DNA of 64,000 nt from Phycisphaeraceae bacterium (GCA_028277745.1 JANQFR010000025.1:27711-91710); one strand, 5' to 3'. Counted from the stretch's first letter, positions 16,080-25,904 are shown. Notes: generated by a model from the letters alone, not told the origin. Translations and numbers: made by a program.

Positions 16080-16898
16080 ATGAAAGCGATTTCCAGAGAT
16101 ATCCCAGCCACGGCGGCTATCACTCTGTCACTCACGGTTGGAAGCGTGCTCACTCCAGTGGCGTCCGCAAAAATCCTACTCGATGATTTCACGCAGACCA
16201 GCGCCTCTAATCCGTTTCCAGTGACCGAACAGGCCCAATCCCCGGCACAGTTGGGTGGCGTCGAGAATCCGTTTGGCGCCGTGGTTCGTTTCGCGAACTT
16301 CGGCCCGATCCTGTCGACCGAGCAGGTCCTCAGCGGCAATTTTTCGGGGAGCCAGACCCTCTCTCTCGATACGACCGCCGGACGCTTCACCAGCACTTCC
16401 ATTGGCGACGGCGCGCCGTTTCTCCTGCTCGGGTGGGTTGCGTTGGGCAACAGCAACAACACGCGACTCAACCTCGATGTGACAGGCGAGCAAGGCGTGC
16501 TCATCCGTTACAGCACGAACGCCGACGTGAACGCAAGTCTCGTCCTTAGTAATATCAATGACAACGATCACACCGACATCGTCGCAGGCAACGAAACGGA
16601 GATCGTATTCGATGATGCGGCCAACAGCATCTTTATCCCGTTCACTGATTTCAATATTGAACTCACCGAACTGGACCTGAGTTCCCCGGTGTTCCCCCTG
16701 CCACGCATCACGCTGCCGGGCGTCGATCTGACCAGCGTCGACACGTTTGCATTGCTGATCAACCCCATCCAAGACGCCACCGTTCCTGAAGGCCTTGTTT
16801 TCTCGGTCGATGAAGTAGCTTTTGTCCCTGAACCGGGATCGATGGCGCTCCTCGCACTGCTCAGCGGCGGCCTGCTGCGGCGGGGCCGGCGTCTCTAA
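16080..16898 (+). CDS. PEP-CTERM sorting-domain protein
   Basis: A 272-residue exported protein. The signal peptide is near residues 1-30 (AITLSLTVGSVLTPVASA). The C-terminus has VPEPGSMALLALLSGG and a terminal RRGRRL, the exosortase-processed PEP-CTERM signal. The body (ILLDDFTQTSASNPFPV onward) looks like a beta-sandwich typical of such surface proteins, with no enzyme motif. GAGG precedes the ATG by six bases. It is flanked by a kinase-like gene on the opposite strand and has no obvious operon partner. Its role is likely in the cell surface or matrix. Confidence 0.85.
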   Translation: MKAISRDIPATAAITLSLTVGSVLTPVASAKILLDDFTQTSASNPFPVTEQAQSPAQLGGVENPFGAVVRFANFGPILSTEQVLSGNFSGSQTLSLDTTAGRFTSTSIGDGAPFLLLGWVALGNSNNTRLNLDVTGEQGVLIRYSTNADVNASLVLSNINDNDHTDIVAGNETEIVFDDAANSIFIPFTDFNIELTELDLSSPVFPLPRITLPGVDLTSVDTFALLINPIQDATVPEGLVFSVDEVAFVPEPGSMALLALLSGGLLRRGRRL

Positions 16899-17011
16899 AA
16901 ACGATCCATTTTGAGTTCATCGCTTCGACTATTTCACCTCGGAACTTGCAGCGGATGAACGTGGGGCAGGCCCCGTTGCGAAATCGGTCGAAAACCGACA
17001 CGTTCCACCGC

Positions 17012-18301
17012 TTACGGCAACGCGGCCTCGGCCGGGCGAACTTGACGCGGCGCGACCGGCGTCTTGTCCTGCGACAGGCGCTGCAGCGCGTACAGCAGGT
17101 CGCCGGCGGTATGGAACAACGTCCCCCCCTCGGGCCGCAGCACGTCGCGCCGCAGGCGCAGCATGAGCGACTCCTGCTCGTCGCTGTCGAACCCGCGCAC
17201 CAGCCCGCGGAACTCGTCGTGGCGGTGCGGCCGGGTCATCTGCAACGCGAGGTAAAACAGGTCCACCGCCGGTTCCAGACGCTCATAACACTGATCGAAG
17301 ACCGGCGAGGTCACGCGGCCGAGGCCTTGGAGCTTCTTGAGGTCGCGTCGGATCTGCGACGCCGAGAGCATCTCATGAAACAGCGTCTCGAGCATCTTGC
17401 TCCGCGCAATGTCCTCGTCGATCCGCACGGCCGAGCCGAAGTCGACCAGCCCCACGCCCGTGGGCGTCACCACGAAATTGTCCAGCCGCAGGTCGAGGTG
17501 GACCACGCGCGCCGACTCGTGCACGGCCTGAAGCAGCGCCGCGGCCTGCCGGCCGAACTCGACGGGCCCGATCGGCTCGCCGCCCTGGCGCATCCAGTTG
17601 AGCCGCATGGCCCGGACCAGCCCGCGGTCATCGCGGTGCAGCGACAACACCCGCGGCACGCGGTCGCGCATCGCGGCGGGCAGGTCCCGATGCACGATCT
17701 TCAGGAACGCCGCCTCGCGGGTCAGGAAGATCGGGAACACGTGATCCACCAGCTTCCGGGCCATCTGTCGGGCCGACGTTTCGCCGCGCTCGGGCGCCAT
17801 CCGGAGCAGGCGCCGGGCGGTTTCCTCCAGCTCCGGCACGCGCTTGAGCACCACGTACCCGCCGCCCTCGACGCGCGACAGCCGCACGTCGAACGAGTGA
17901 CGCGTGGTCAGTTGCTCCGGCCGGTCCAGCAGCACCTTGCGGGCGACGAACCACGATGCGCCGCGGCGGACCCAACGCCGGGCGCCGGCGACCGGGCCGA
18001 GTTCGAGGTCGAACTCCGGCCGCTGGGCGTATGCCTGCGCCAGTTGCGCCAGCTCGCCGCGCTGGCGTGAGACGTAAACCAGTTGTCCGCCCCACCGCAG
18101 CCGATCGAACACCGGGTCGGGCGCAGCGTTCGCGGGCGTCGACGCGAGGAGGATGTCCGCGACCCCGTCGCGTTCAAAAGCGTCGAGCGAGCGCTGCAGA
18201 CGCTGGAGGGCGTCGTCGCTGGCGGCCACGGTTTCAACGATCCGCCGCACGTCACGCGGCAGTTTTTTGAGATCAGGCGGGCTGAGCGGTCGGGATCGCA
18301 T
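17012..18301 (-). CDS. Protein-kinase-like (lipopolysaccharide-kinase type) protein
   Basis: A 429-residue protein with the core of a kinase fold. HLDLRLDNF (268-276) matches the catalytic loop HxDxxxxN, and VDFGSAV contains the DFG magnesium motif (287-289). The upstream glycine-rich loop and the VLK (about 151-153) and FLKIVHRDLP (199-208) segments are more divergent. This pattern resembles the RIO/LPS-kinase branch of protein-kinase-like enzymes more than standard Ser/Thr kinases. No membrane helix is present. The ATG at 18301 is preferred to an adjacent TTG. Substrate unknown; the neighbouring cell-envelope genes (Wzz-like) would fit a role in surface polysaccharide, but this is inference. 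Confidence 0.7.
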   Translation of the reverse strand: MRSRPLSPPDLKKLPRDVRRIVETVAASDDALQRLQRSLDAFERDGVADILLASTPANAAPDPVFDRLRWGGQLVYVSRQRGELAQLAQAYAQRPEFDLELGPVAGARRWVRRGASWFVARKVLLDRPEQLTTRHSFDVRLSRVEGGGYVVLKRVPELEETARRLLRMAPERGETSARQMARKLVDHVFPIFLTREAAFLKIVHRDLPAAMRDRVPRVLSLHRDDRGLVRAMRLNWMRQGGEPIGPVEFGRQAAALLQAVHESARVVHLDLRLDNFVVTPTGVGLVDFGSAVRIDEDIARSKMLETLFHEMLSASQIRRDLKKLQGLGRVTSPVFDQCYERLEPAVDLFYLALQMTRPHRHDEFRGLVRGFDSDEQESLMLRLRRDVLRPEGGTLFHTAGDLLYALQRLSQDKTPVAPRQVRPAEAALP

Positions 18302-18393
18302 CAAGACTCTACTGTAACGATACGCCTGCCCAGCCCCAAAGGTCGAGTCAGGCGGGGGGGACGGGGTCGTGAAGCGAGTAAAGAGTCGGTTAT

Positions 18394-18435
18394 CCGGACC
18401 TTCGGCCGCCTGCGGCGTCCTCAGGACGGGCTTCG
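18394..18435. repeat. CCGGACCTTCG-type interspersed repeat
   Basis: Starts CCGGACCTTCGGCCGCCTGC and runs to TCAGGACGGGCTTCG. It is one of five related copies in the window (others near 22962, 38901, 44712 and 52157), always between genes. Confidence 0.6.
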
Positions 18436-18457
18436 TGGCGCCAGAGGGGCTCTTGGA

Positions 18458-21076
18458 TCAGCCGGAGGCGGCGGGCGGGCGGGCGTCCGGGTCGTCTGAC
18501 GAACCCGCCTTGGCGGCGGCCTGGTCGAGGAACGCGTCGAGCGCCTCGTCCATGAGCCGGGCCCCGTCGTCGGCCGCGGGCGACGGCTCCTGGCCGGTGT
18601 CCGGTTCGTTGCGGCGGGCCAGCAGGATGGTTTCGTCGATCAGCTGATCCAGCGTGTCCTGCAGCACCTCGTGCGACCTTACGTCCGGCTGCGGGACCGA
18701 TTCGGAAGGGGCGGCGGACGGCGGGGGAGGGGGAGGAGCCGGCTCATCGGGCGGATCGGGCGAGGAGGACGGGGGGTCCATCGCCAGCATGGCCTCGGGC
18801 TCGTCCGCCGCGGGGGGCTGCTCGGCGGGGGCGGGCGGATCGACGTTGGCCAACGGCGAGGGCGGGCGTTTGATGCGCAGCATCGGCTCGGGGCGCGCCC
18901 CGGGCCCGACGCCGGACTGGGCCTCGATCGCGGCGGCGAAGATGCCCGAGCCCGTGCCCACCAGCCCCGGTCGGTCGACCTTCCCGCCGTGCACCGGCGC
19001 GCTCACGGTCAGGCCGCGCTGGTCGGCGCGGTTGAACACGGCGCCGACGACCTTGGCGCCGACGGCGCGCAACCGGCCGATCGCCTGATCGAAGACGCTC
19101 TGCTTCTCGCCCTGGGGCAGGACCATGACCACGCCGTCGGCGGCGCCGGCGGCGATCATGGCCTCGACGCTGCCCAGGGCCGGGCCGGTGTCGAGCAGGA
19201 CCACGCCGAACGCCTCGGCCGACGCGTCGATCAGGCGGCGCAGCAGGGGGCTGGACAGGCGGCCGATGTCGTCGGGCCGGGCGCCGATCGCCGGCAGGAC
19301 GCTCAGGCCTTTGAGGCGGGTGGGGACGACGCAGGTCGCCAGGTCGGCGCCGTCCATGAGCGCGATCAGGCCGCCGACCTCGCGTCCGCCGGTGAGCAAC
19401 GGGTCGGTGTCGTCCTCATCGAGGTAGTGCAGTTCGAGCAAGGCGGCGTCGAGGGATCGCGCGCCGCGGCCGCCGTCGCGTTGCCGGCCGGAGAGGTCGC
19501 AATCGACGACGAGAGTGGGCGTCCCCGAGAGGGCCAACGACGAGGCGAGGCCGACGGTGACGCTGGTGCGTCCGGCGCCGCGCTGGGCGCTGGTGACGGC
19601 GAAGGCGCGCAGGCCGTCGCGCTGCGCGCTCAACTGCAGCAGCGCGCGCGCCTCATGGACCGACAGCGCGGTCAACGCGGCGTCGGAGGTGCGCTCGTCG
19701 ACCTCCGGCACGGCGCCGAGCAAAGGCGAGCCGACATCTTCGAGCAGCCGGCGGTCGGGGCGGCGCAGCTTGCGGTCCGCGGCGGCCAGGAGCATCGCCA
19801 GGGCGCACGCCCCCGCCAGCCCGATCGCCCCGCCGATGCCGGCGCGCATCGGGCGCGGGTCGATAAACGGCGGCGCCTCGGCGCGCCCGGCGTCCATCAC
19901 CACCGCACGCCCGGGCGCGGGCGACGTGCTGAGCACGTGCCGCAGCCGCAGCGTGACCATCTCGATCTCCCGCCGGACCATGTCGGCTTCCAGCAGCACG
20001 TCGCCGCGGCGGCGCTGCTCCTCGGCCAGCCGGGAAAGCGATCGGCGGGTCTGGCCGCGTTGCGACTCGAGGGTCTTGATCAACTGGTCCAGCTGTCCGC
20101 GCGTCAACGCCACGCTCGCCCGACCGGCCAGGCCTTCCAGTTCGAGCGACACCACCGGCTCGCGCTGGGCCTGGGCCAGTTGCCAGTCGACCAGTTGCTG
20201 CTCGAGCATCAGCGCGGCGAGGGTCGACGAGGGCAGCTTGCCGGCCGCGTTGGCGAAGGATGATTCCAAGGCCAGCAGGCTCCGGCGCTGCTCGAGATCC
20301 TCGCGCGTGGGGCGCACGGACAGGAACGGCGGAGGCTCGGCGTCGGGCGGGGGGAAGCTGGCGGCGGCGGTCTGGGCCTGCTGGACCTGGGCCTCGAGGG
20401 TGCGGAGGCGCTCGGCCTCATCGGTGTAAGCGCGTTGGAGCGTGCGGCCGGCGGAGGCCCGGTCCATGCCGGCGGCTTTCTGTTCGAGCCGGGCCAGCCG
20501 GGCCTCGAGCGTGGCCCGCTGGTCGAGCATGACCGCGGCCCGCTGGGTGCGGGCGTCCTGCTCGCGGAACAGGGGCGTGGTGAGGTACGCCGCGATCACG
20601 CGCGCCGCGGACTCGGCGGCGGCGTCGGGGTCGGGGGCCAGGGCCGCGACCTCGATCCGGGTGCGCGACGCGGCCGCGCGGTCGGCGCGGGCGCCTTCCG
20701 CCTCCGCCAGCGCCGCGAGAACGCCCGTATGCCGCTCGACCAGCGCCTCGAACAGCGGCAAACGCCAAGACCCGTCCTCGATTGGCTCGGACGGAACGGC
20801 ATCGGGGTCGGCGTCGGGGAGGTCGTTCAGGGCCGGCGCGAGGGGCTCGACCTCGACCACGGCCACGCCGCGGTAGATCGGCTGGCCGGTGAACCAGCCC
20901 GCCGCGCCCCCGCCCGCGAGCCCCGCCAACCCCGCAAGCACGATCCAGCGATACCGGCCGCGCCAACGGCGGTGGAGCCGACGGCGCAGGCCGACCCGTT
21001 TCTCCGGCGGCCCGCCCCGTGGCCGGTCCGTCGGTGCTGTCTTCTCCTCCTGATCTGGCCGATCCGTTCGCAACAC
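18458..21076 (-). CDS. Wzz/BY-kinase-like polysaccharide co-polymerase with long C-terminal tail
   Basis: An 872-residue protein. A basic N-terminal segment is followed by a membrane helix (WIVLAGLAGLAGGGAAG, near 45-62), a periplasmic coiled-coil region (about 120-370, with RLEQKAAGM and RLRTLEAQVQQAQ), a second helix near 405-430 and a ParA/BY-kinase-like ATPase domain (TSAQRGAGRTS at about 494, VDCDLSG, VLLDTGP). This is the layout of Wzc/CpsCD proteins that set exopolysaccharide chain length. The final 180 residues are Pro- and Asp-rich and end in an amphipathic region. The P-loop has Arg where GKT is usual, and the tail has no tyrosine cluster. GTG is the only credible start. Divergent from a PQQ-repeat gene. 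Confidence 0.75.
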   Translation of the reverse strand: MLRTDRPDQEEKTAPTDRPRGGPPEKRVGLRRRLHRRWRGRYRWIVLAGLAGLAGGGAAGWFTGQPIYRGVAVVEVEPLAPALNDLPDADPDAVPSEPIEDGSWRLPLFEALVERHTGVLAALAEAEGARADRAAASRTRIEVAALAPDPDAAAESAARVIAAYLTTPLFREQDARTQRAAVMLDQRATLEARLARLEQKAAGMDRASAGRTLQRAYTDEAERLRTLEAQVQQAQTAAASFPPPDAEPPPFLSVRPTREDLEQRRSLLALESSFANAAGKLPSSTLAALMLEQQLVDWQLAQAQREPVVSLELEGLAGRASVALTRGQLDQLIKTLESQRGQTRRSLSRLAEEQRRRGDVLLEADMVRREIEMVTLRLRHVLSTSPAPGRAVVMDAGRAEAPPFIDPRPMRAGIGGAIGLAGACALAMLLAAADRKLRRPDRRLLEDVGSPLLGAVPEVDERTSDAALTALSVHEARALLQLSAQRDGLRAFAVTSAQRGAGRTSVTVGLASSLALSGTPTLVVDCDLSGRQRDGGRGARSLDAALLELHYLDEDDTDPLLTGGREVGGLIALMDGADLATCVVPTRLKGLSVLPAIGARPDDIGRLSSPLLRRLIDASAEAFGVVLLDTGPALGSVEAMIAAGAADGVVMVLPQGEKQSVFDQAIGRLRAVGAKVVGAVFNRADQRGLTVSAPVHGGKVDRPGLVGTGSGIFAAAIEAQSGVGPGARPEPMLRIKRPPSPLANVDPPAPAEQPPAADEPEAMLAMDPPSSSPDPPDEPAPPPPPPSAAPSESVPQPDVRSHEVLQDTLDQLIDETILLARRNEPDTGQEPSPAADDGARLMDEALDAFLDQAAAKAGSSDDPDARPPAASG

Positions 21077-21335
21077 ACGGCTCCGGCCCCCAGTTTCAGA
21101 CGACCCTCTTGCGCGCCTCGCCGACTCGACGATTCCCCAAGACTCTTCAAACTCTAACGCCCCGGCGGCGATGCGCCAACGGGCAATCGGGGCGGATACA
21201 GACGCGACCGCGCGCGGCTGACCTCCCGCTCAATCTAATTAAACGGGAGAAGGGGTCTCGATCGTTCTAGGTAGATTAACCTGTTGGCGTTATGCTGTGA
21301 GGATCGATTCCGGTCAGCTTTCCGAGGATGCCAAT

Positions 21336-22913
21336 ATGACTGAGCGACAGGGCTGGGTGATACTGCTCTCGCTGCTGGGGGCGACGATCGTCGGGGCGGT
21401 CGCGTTCATGATCTATCTCGTCCAGACCCAGGGCGTCGAGCAGCTGATGCCGACCGCGGTCCGGCAGATGGCTCAGCCGGCTTACCGGGGCATGAACGTC
21501 GGCGTGAACCCGACCACGCTGGTGATGCGCGAAGCGCCCGACCCGGCCGACCCGCACGACGTGCGCGACATCGCCCAGGCGATGAACGGCCCGGCGGCGC
21601 CCGCGTTCAACACCCAGTTCCACCCGGGCCAGGCCTCCCCCGGCGCCGCGCGACCGGCAGTCACGACCCGCGCCGACGGCGTGATCGCCGTCCAGATGCC
21701 CAGCCGCAGCCCGCTGGCCACGCCCGTGGTTGATGACGGGCGGGTCTTTGTTTCCGCCGGGTTCAGCAGCACCGCCTTCCACGCCCTCGACGCCGCCACC
21801 GGCCAGCCGCTCTGGTCCGCCGGGCTCAGCGACAACGGCCCGTCCGCCGCCGCGGTCGACGACGGGGTCTGCGTCCTCAACACCGAGTCCTGCACCGTCT
21901 TCGCCCTCGACGCCCGGTCCGGCAAGGCCCGGTGGGCCCACTACCTGGGCGACCCGCAGATGTCGCGCCCGGCCATCGGCGGCGGGCTGGCGTTCACCAG
22001 CTACCCCGCGCCCGGCGGGCTGGCGGTCAACTTTTCGCACGACATCGCCCAGGACGACCAGCGCATGGTCGGCACCCACGTCGTCGCGGCCTTCGACCTC
22101 CACAGCGGGGCGCTGCGGTGGCAACGCTGGATCGACGGCGACATCATGACCGAGCCGGTTTACCACGACGGCGCCCTGCACCTGGCCACGTTCTCCGGGA
22201 CGCTCTACCGGTTCGACGCGCAGAGCGGCGACATCCTCGCCGCCCGCGCCAACCGCGCGACGTCCGCCCCCACGATCCACCAGGGCCAGATTGTGTACAC
22301 CGTGCGCGCCGACGACGCGGCCGACGGCGACGCGGTCGCCGAGGCGGTCGTGGCCGACGACCTGGCGACCGGCCGGCGGGTCCAGCGGTTCGCCGCCGCC
22401 GCCGCGCCGCAGATCGACGCCGACGTGCAGCGCCACACGGGCTATTTCAAGACCGGCCGCCAGCTCGACGCGGGCAACGGCTTCGGCGACGGGGCCCCGC
22501 CCGCCTCCAACGCCGAGCTGGCCCTGGCCAACATCGGGCTCAACTCGGTCTCGGCGCTGCAGGCCTTCGAGGGCTCGCGCCCCGCCGCCGCGGGCGACCG
22601 GCTCTACGCCACGCGCGGCGACCGGGTCGAGTGCCTCGACACGCAGAGCGGCCAGACCCTCTGGACGTTCCCGCTCGAAGGCGACCTCGAATCCGCCGGC
22701 GGGTCCCTCGGCACGCCGCCCCTGCTGGTCAACGGCCAAGTCCTGGTCGCGACCCTCAGCGGCAAGCTGCTGCTGCTCGACGCCGACACCGGCCGGCTCG
22801 ATACGTCCTACGACCTCCACGCCCCGGTCCGCTCCAGGCCCGCCGCCACCGCCACCCACGCCTACGTCCCGACCGAGACGGGACAGCTGCTGATCGTCGC
22901 GATGGAACGCTAA
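21336..22913 (+). CDS. Membrane-anchored PQQ-like beta-propeller protein
   Basis: A 525-residue protein with one N-terminal membrane helix (VILLSLLGATIVGAVAFMIYLV) and an extracytoplasmic domain of PQQ-type beta-propeller blades. The blade signature recurs: LWSAGLSD, ARWAHYLGD, LRWQRWIDGD, LWTFPLEGD, each preceded by ALDAxTG or LDxxSG. No quinone-dehydrogenase active-site residues are evident, so a scaffold role like BamB is more likely than catalysis. The start is chosen for GAGG eight bases upstream. It is divergent from the Wzz-like gene; the 260-base gap between them must hold both promoters. Confidence 0.82.
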   Translation: MTERQGWVILLSLLGATIVGAVAFMIYLVQTQGVEQLMPTAVRQMAQPAYRGMNVGVNPTTLVMREAPDPADPHDVRDIAQAMNGPAAPAFNTQFHPGQASPGAARPAVTTRADGVIAVQMPSRSPLATPVVDDGRVFVSAGFSSTAFHALDAATGQPLWSAGLSDNGPSAAAVDDGVCVLNTESCTVFALDARSGKARWAHYLGDPQMSRPAIGGGLAFTSYPAPGGLAVNFSHDIAQDDQRMVGTHVVAAFDLHSGALRWQRWIDGDIMTEPVYHDGALHLATFSGTLYRFDAQSGDILAARANRATSAPTIHQGQIVYTVRADDAADGDAVAEAVVADDLATGRRVQRFAAAAAPQIDADVQRHTGYFKTGRQLDAGNGFGDGAPPASNAELALANIGLNSVSALQAFEGSRPAAAGDRLYATRGDRVECLDTQSGQTLWTFPLEGDLESAGGSLGTPPLLVNGQVLVATLSGKLLLLDADTGRLDTSYDLHAPVRSRPAATATHAYVPTETGQLLIVAMER

Positions 22914-22956
22914 GGCGACCTAGCTTAAGAAAAGACCCCAAAGGGGGGATGAGAAG

Positions 22957-23032
22957 CCGGCCCTGAGCGAAGCGAAGGTCCGGATGGGTTTCGCCGACTT
23001 GAGCCGGACCTTCGCTTCGCTCAGGACCGACT
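22957..23032. repeat. 22-bp perfect inverted repeat, CCGGACCTTCG family
   Basis: CCTGAGCGAAGCGAAGGTCC plus GG at 22962-22983 is exactly complementary to 23004-23025, with a 20-base spacer. It lies after the propeller gene and could act as a transcription barrier, but there is no U-run. Confidence 0.75.
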
Positions 23033-23115
23033 TGGCCGTGAGAGTCGCGAGTCTCTATACTCTCCGATCCGGACGGATTTGACCTCCCCCCTGCTCCTCG
23101 AAAGGACACGTCGCC

Positions 23116-24099
23116 ATGAAGTCTCCGATCCGTGTTGCCGTCACCGGCGCCGCCGGCCAGATCGGTTATTCCCTGCTCTTCCGCATCGCCTCGGGCCAGA
23201 TGTTCGGCGATGACCAGCCGGTCATCCTCCAGCTGATCGAGATCCCGGTCGACAAAGCGATGAAGGCGCTCGAGGGCGTCGCGATGGAGCTGGACGACTG
23301 CGCGTTTCCGCTGCTGCAGTCCATGGTGCTCACGTCCGACCCGGCGGTGGGCTTCAAGGACGTCAACTGGGCGCTGCTGGTCGGGTCCAAGCCCCGGGGC
23401 CCGGGCATGGAGCGGGCCGAGCTGCTCAAGGACAACGGCAAGATCTTTGTCGGCCAGGGCCAGGCCATCGACCGCAACGCCGCGGAGGACTGCCGGGTGG
23501 TCGTCGTGGGCAACCCGGCCAACACCAACTGCATGATCGGCGCCAACCAGTGCAAGCGCCTGGACCCGACGCGGTGGACCGCGATGGTCCGCCTCGACCA
23601 GAACCGCGCCGCCGCCCAGCTCGCCAAGAAGGCGTCGGTCCAGGTCAAAGAGGTCGACAACATCTTCATCTTCGGCAACCACAGCCCGACCATGTTCCCC
23701 GCCTTCGCCCACGCCACGATCAACAACCGCCCGGTCCCCGAGGTCATCGGCCACCACGACTGGCTCAAGGGCGAGTTCTGCGAAACCGTCGGCAAGCGGG
23801 GCGCGGCGATCATCGCGGCCCGCGGCCTCTCCTCCGCCGCCTCCGCCGCCAACGCCCTGGTCGACCACGTGCAGGACCTGCGCACCCCGGGCAAGATCCA
23901 CTCCGTCGCGGTCCGGTCCGACGGGGCCTACGGCTTCGATGAAAACGTCTGGGCCGGCCTGCCGGTCAAGACCGCCGCGCCCGGCGATTACGAGGTTGTC
24001 ACCGGCATGGACATGGACGACTTCGCCCAGCAGAAGATCGCCACGACCAACGCCGAACTGGTCGGCGAACGCGACACGGTCAAAGAGATGCTCACGTAA
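23116..24099 (+). CDS. mdh: Malate dehydrogenase
   Basis: A 327-residue NAD-dependent malate dehydrogenase interconverting malate and oxaloacetate in the TCA cycle. It has the Rossmann start [21 protein letters not shown], substrate arginines in [37 protein letters not shown], and the catalytic histidine in [11 protein letters not shown]. The sequence type is the longer, cytosolic-like MDH (type 2) group. AAAGGA is nine bases upstream of the ATG. A 13-bp hairpin follows the stop. It is transcribed alone. Confidence 0.96.
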   Translation: MKSPIRVAVTGAAGQIGYSLLFRIASGQMFGDDQPVILQLIEIPVDKAMKALEGVAMELDDCAFPLLQSMVLTSDPAVGFKDVNWALLVGSKPRGPGMERAELLKDNGKIFVGQGQAIDRNAAEDCRVVVVGNPANTNCMIGANQCKRLDPTRWTAMVRLDQNRAAAQLAKKASVQVKEVDNIFIFGNHSPTMFPAFAHATINNRPVPEVIGHHDWLKGEFCETVGKRGAAIIAARGLSSAASAANALVDHVQDLRTPGKIHSVAVRSDGAYGFDENVWAGLPVKTAAPGDYEVVTGMDMDDFAQQKIATTNAELVGERDTVKEMLT

Positions 24100-24113
24100 T
24101 CGGCGCGGACGGC

Positions 24114-24143
24114 CGAAGCCCCGCATCCGCATGCGGGGCTTCG
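24114..24143. terminator. 13-bp perfect hairpin between convergent genes
   Basis: CGAAGCCCCGCAT (24114-24126) and ATGCGGGGCTTCG (24131-24143) with a 4-base loop, 15 bases after the mdh stop and 20 before the stop of the opposite gene. It is placed to act on both transcripts; no U-run is seen. Confidence 0.65.
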
Positions 24144-24162
24144 GGGGCATCGCTTTCAATAT

Positions 24163-24921
24163 TCAGCCCATGCCGCGGAGGTTGTCGAGGCAGCGTCTGG
24201 CGGCGTCCATGGGGGCGAGCGTCGGGTGTCCCTCCTGCTCGACGATGTACCACCGTGTGCCGCCGACGTCGGTCGCGGCGTCGAAGACCTCGGCCCAGGG
24301 GACATCGCCCTCGCCGATGACCGAGTGGCCGTGGCCGTGCTCGCGCGAGTATTCCTTGAGGTGCAGCGTGACCGCGCGGCCGGGGTGGTCGCGGATCGGG
24401 GCGACCGGGTCGGCGCCGCCGTCCATCCCGTTGGCGGTGTCGTACTGCAGGATGAAGGACTCGGGCGTGTTGGCGGCGAGGATGTCCCACGGCGAGCGGC
24501 CGTCGTCAAAGGGCCTCACGTCGATGTGGTGGGCGTGGAACCCGGTCCGTAGGTCGTGCGGCGCCAGGCGCTCGGCGAGCTGGGCGAACCACTGGGCCGT
24601 CTCAAGCGTCGACTCGGGCGAGTCCCGCCGTTCCTCGGGGAGGTAGGGCACGATGAGGTACGGGCTGCCCAGCGCCAGGTAGTCTTCGATGGTCTGGTCG
24701 ATCTGGTCATCGTCGAGCAGGTGGACGGGCACGTGGGCGCCGGCGCAGCGTAGGCCGAGATCATGGAGCTGACGCTGGAGCTGGTCGGGCGCGTGACCGT
24801 GCAGCCCGGCGAACTCGACACCGTCGTAGCCCCAGGCGGCGACCTGGTTCAGCACGCCGGGCAGATCATCGGCGGCGTCGTTCTTGACCGAATAAAGCTG
24901 AAGAGCGATGGGGAGCGTCAT
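24163..24921 (-). CDS. Sugar phosphate isomerase/epimerase (TIM barrel)
   Basis: A 252-residue xylose-isomerase-like TIM barrel protein. It starts ALQLYSVKND, then GYDGVEFAGLHG, GFHAHHIDV (metal-binding histidine), ILQYDTANG (metal ligand Asp), VTLHLKEYSREHGHG and VIGEGDVPWAEVF. These are the usual metal-binding strand ends of the AP_endonuc_2 superfamily. Members isomerise or epimerise sugars, inosose or hydroxypyruvate-like substrates; the exact substrate cannot be read from the sequence. It is the last gene of a leftward group with three others spaced 51, 23 and 9 bases apart. Confidence 0.85.
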   Translation of the reverse strand: MTLPIALQLYSVKNDAADDLPGVLNQVAAWGYDGVEFAGLHGHAPDQLQRQLHDLGLRCAGAHVPVHLLDDDQIDQTIEDYLALGSPYLIVPYLPEERRDSPESTLETAQWFAQLAERLAPHDLRTGFHAHHIDVRPFDDGRSPWDILAANTPESFILQYDTANGMDGGADPVAPIRDHPGRAVTLHLKEYSREHGHGHSVIGEGDVPWAEVFDAATDVGGTRWYIVEQEGHPTLAPMDAARRCLDNLRGMG

Positions 24922-24972
24922 GGCGAAATTTCCGGGGTCCGTTGTGGGACATGGGGGGAGGGGTAAGGCGCG

Positions 24973-25881
24973 TCAGTCCTGAAGGGCGAGTTCGGGCACG
25001 CCGATGTCGAACTGGTTTTTGGCCTCCTCAAGATCGATACGGCCGTTGAACAGGTCGCCCGCGGCGAGCAGGTAGTCGATCGCGCGGGCCAGCGACCGGG
25101 CGTAACGGCTCGACGAGCGGTCGGTCTGGTCGATCGCCTGCTCGACGGCGCCCGGCGGCGGGGTCGAGCCGCGCTGGATGTCGCGCGCCAGCCGGATCAG
25201 CACGTCGTCGCGGCTGTAGAAATGCTTGTCGATCAGGTACCGTTTCACCTTGGCCGGATCCCACTCGGCGGCGAGCCGGGCGTAAAGGTTGAGAGACTTG
25301 GGGAAGGTCTGCAGGCCGCCGAAGAAGGCGTTGAGCCAGTCGTCGATGTGCTGCTTGTCGGGGTTGAGCGTGTGCATGGCGATCAGGGCCCGGCGGAGCA
25401 TGACACGGTAGGCCATCTCGACGCTCGCCTCGCCCTCATCGTCGAAAGCGCGGAGCACGCGGCGGCTGAGACCCGGCGGGTCGTCGTCGCGCCCGCTGTC
25501 GTAGACCTCTTTGAACACAAAGATGTCCTGCATGATCTTGGACTCGTTGGCGTCGCCGTGGGCGTCATCGTCGCCGTCCCAGCAGCGGGTGATGGGCTTG
25601 GTGTGTCGGTCGGCGGAGCGGTGGGTGAGGGCGCCGAGCACGAACGCGAGCTTGGACGCCGCCAGCGGGTCGCGTTCGGCGTCGGGGCGGTCGAACTGCT
25701 CGCGGAGCTGGACGATCATCTCGGCGCTCCAGTAATCGGCCGACCGGGTGACCGCCCCCATGTGGGCGTCGTCCCGCCGTTGGTCCATGATCTGCTTGAA
25801 CGTGGGGTCGATGGCGGCGTGGCAGCCGGCGAGGCGGAACGTGTCGTCGCAGATACCGAGGTGGGCGATGTGGTCAGACAT
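24973..25881 (-). CDS. Uncharacterised helical protein, possibly phospholipase C-like
   Basis: A 302-residue protein with no signal peptide or membrane helix. The histidine- and aspartate-rich motifs HIAHLGICDDTFRL near the start, LGALTHRSADRHTKP (about 90-105) and several late HxxxD-like pairs faintly recall the all-helical zinc-dependent phospholipase C/S1-P1 nuclease fold. I cannot confirm this by eye. The ATG at 25881 is preferred to an upstream TTG because AAGGA lies 11 bases before it. Located in the middle of a leftward gene group with a DinB-like protein and an isomerase. Confidence 0.55.
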   Translation of the reverse strand: MSDHIAHLGICDDTFRLAGCHAAIDPTFKQIMDQRRDDAHMGAVTRSADYWSAEMIVQLREQFDRPDAERDPLAASKLAFVLGALTHRSADRHTKPITRCWDGDDDAHGDANESKIMQDIFVFKEVYDSGRDDDPPGLSRRVLRAFDDEGEASVEMAYRVMLRRALIAMHTLNPDKQHIDDWLNAFFGGLQTFPKSLNLYARLAAEWDPAKVKRYLIDKHFYSRDDVLIRLARDIQRGSTPPPGAVEQAIDQTDRSSSRYARSLARAIDYLLAAGDLFNGRIDLEEAKNQFDIGVPELALQD

Positions 25882-25904
25882 AGGGGGCAAGGTCCTTTCC
25901 CGGT

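Noticed and set aside
21276..22859. Long antisense frame opposite the beta-propeller gene
   Set aside because: Same shadow composition; no ribosome binding site and no known motif.
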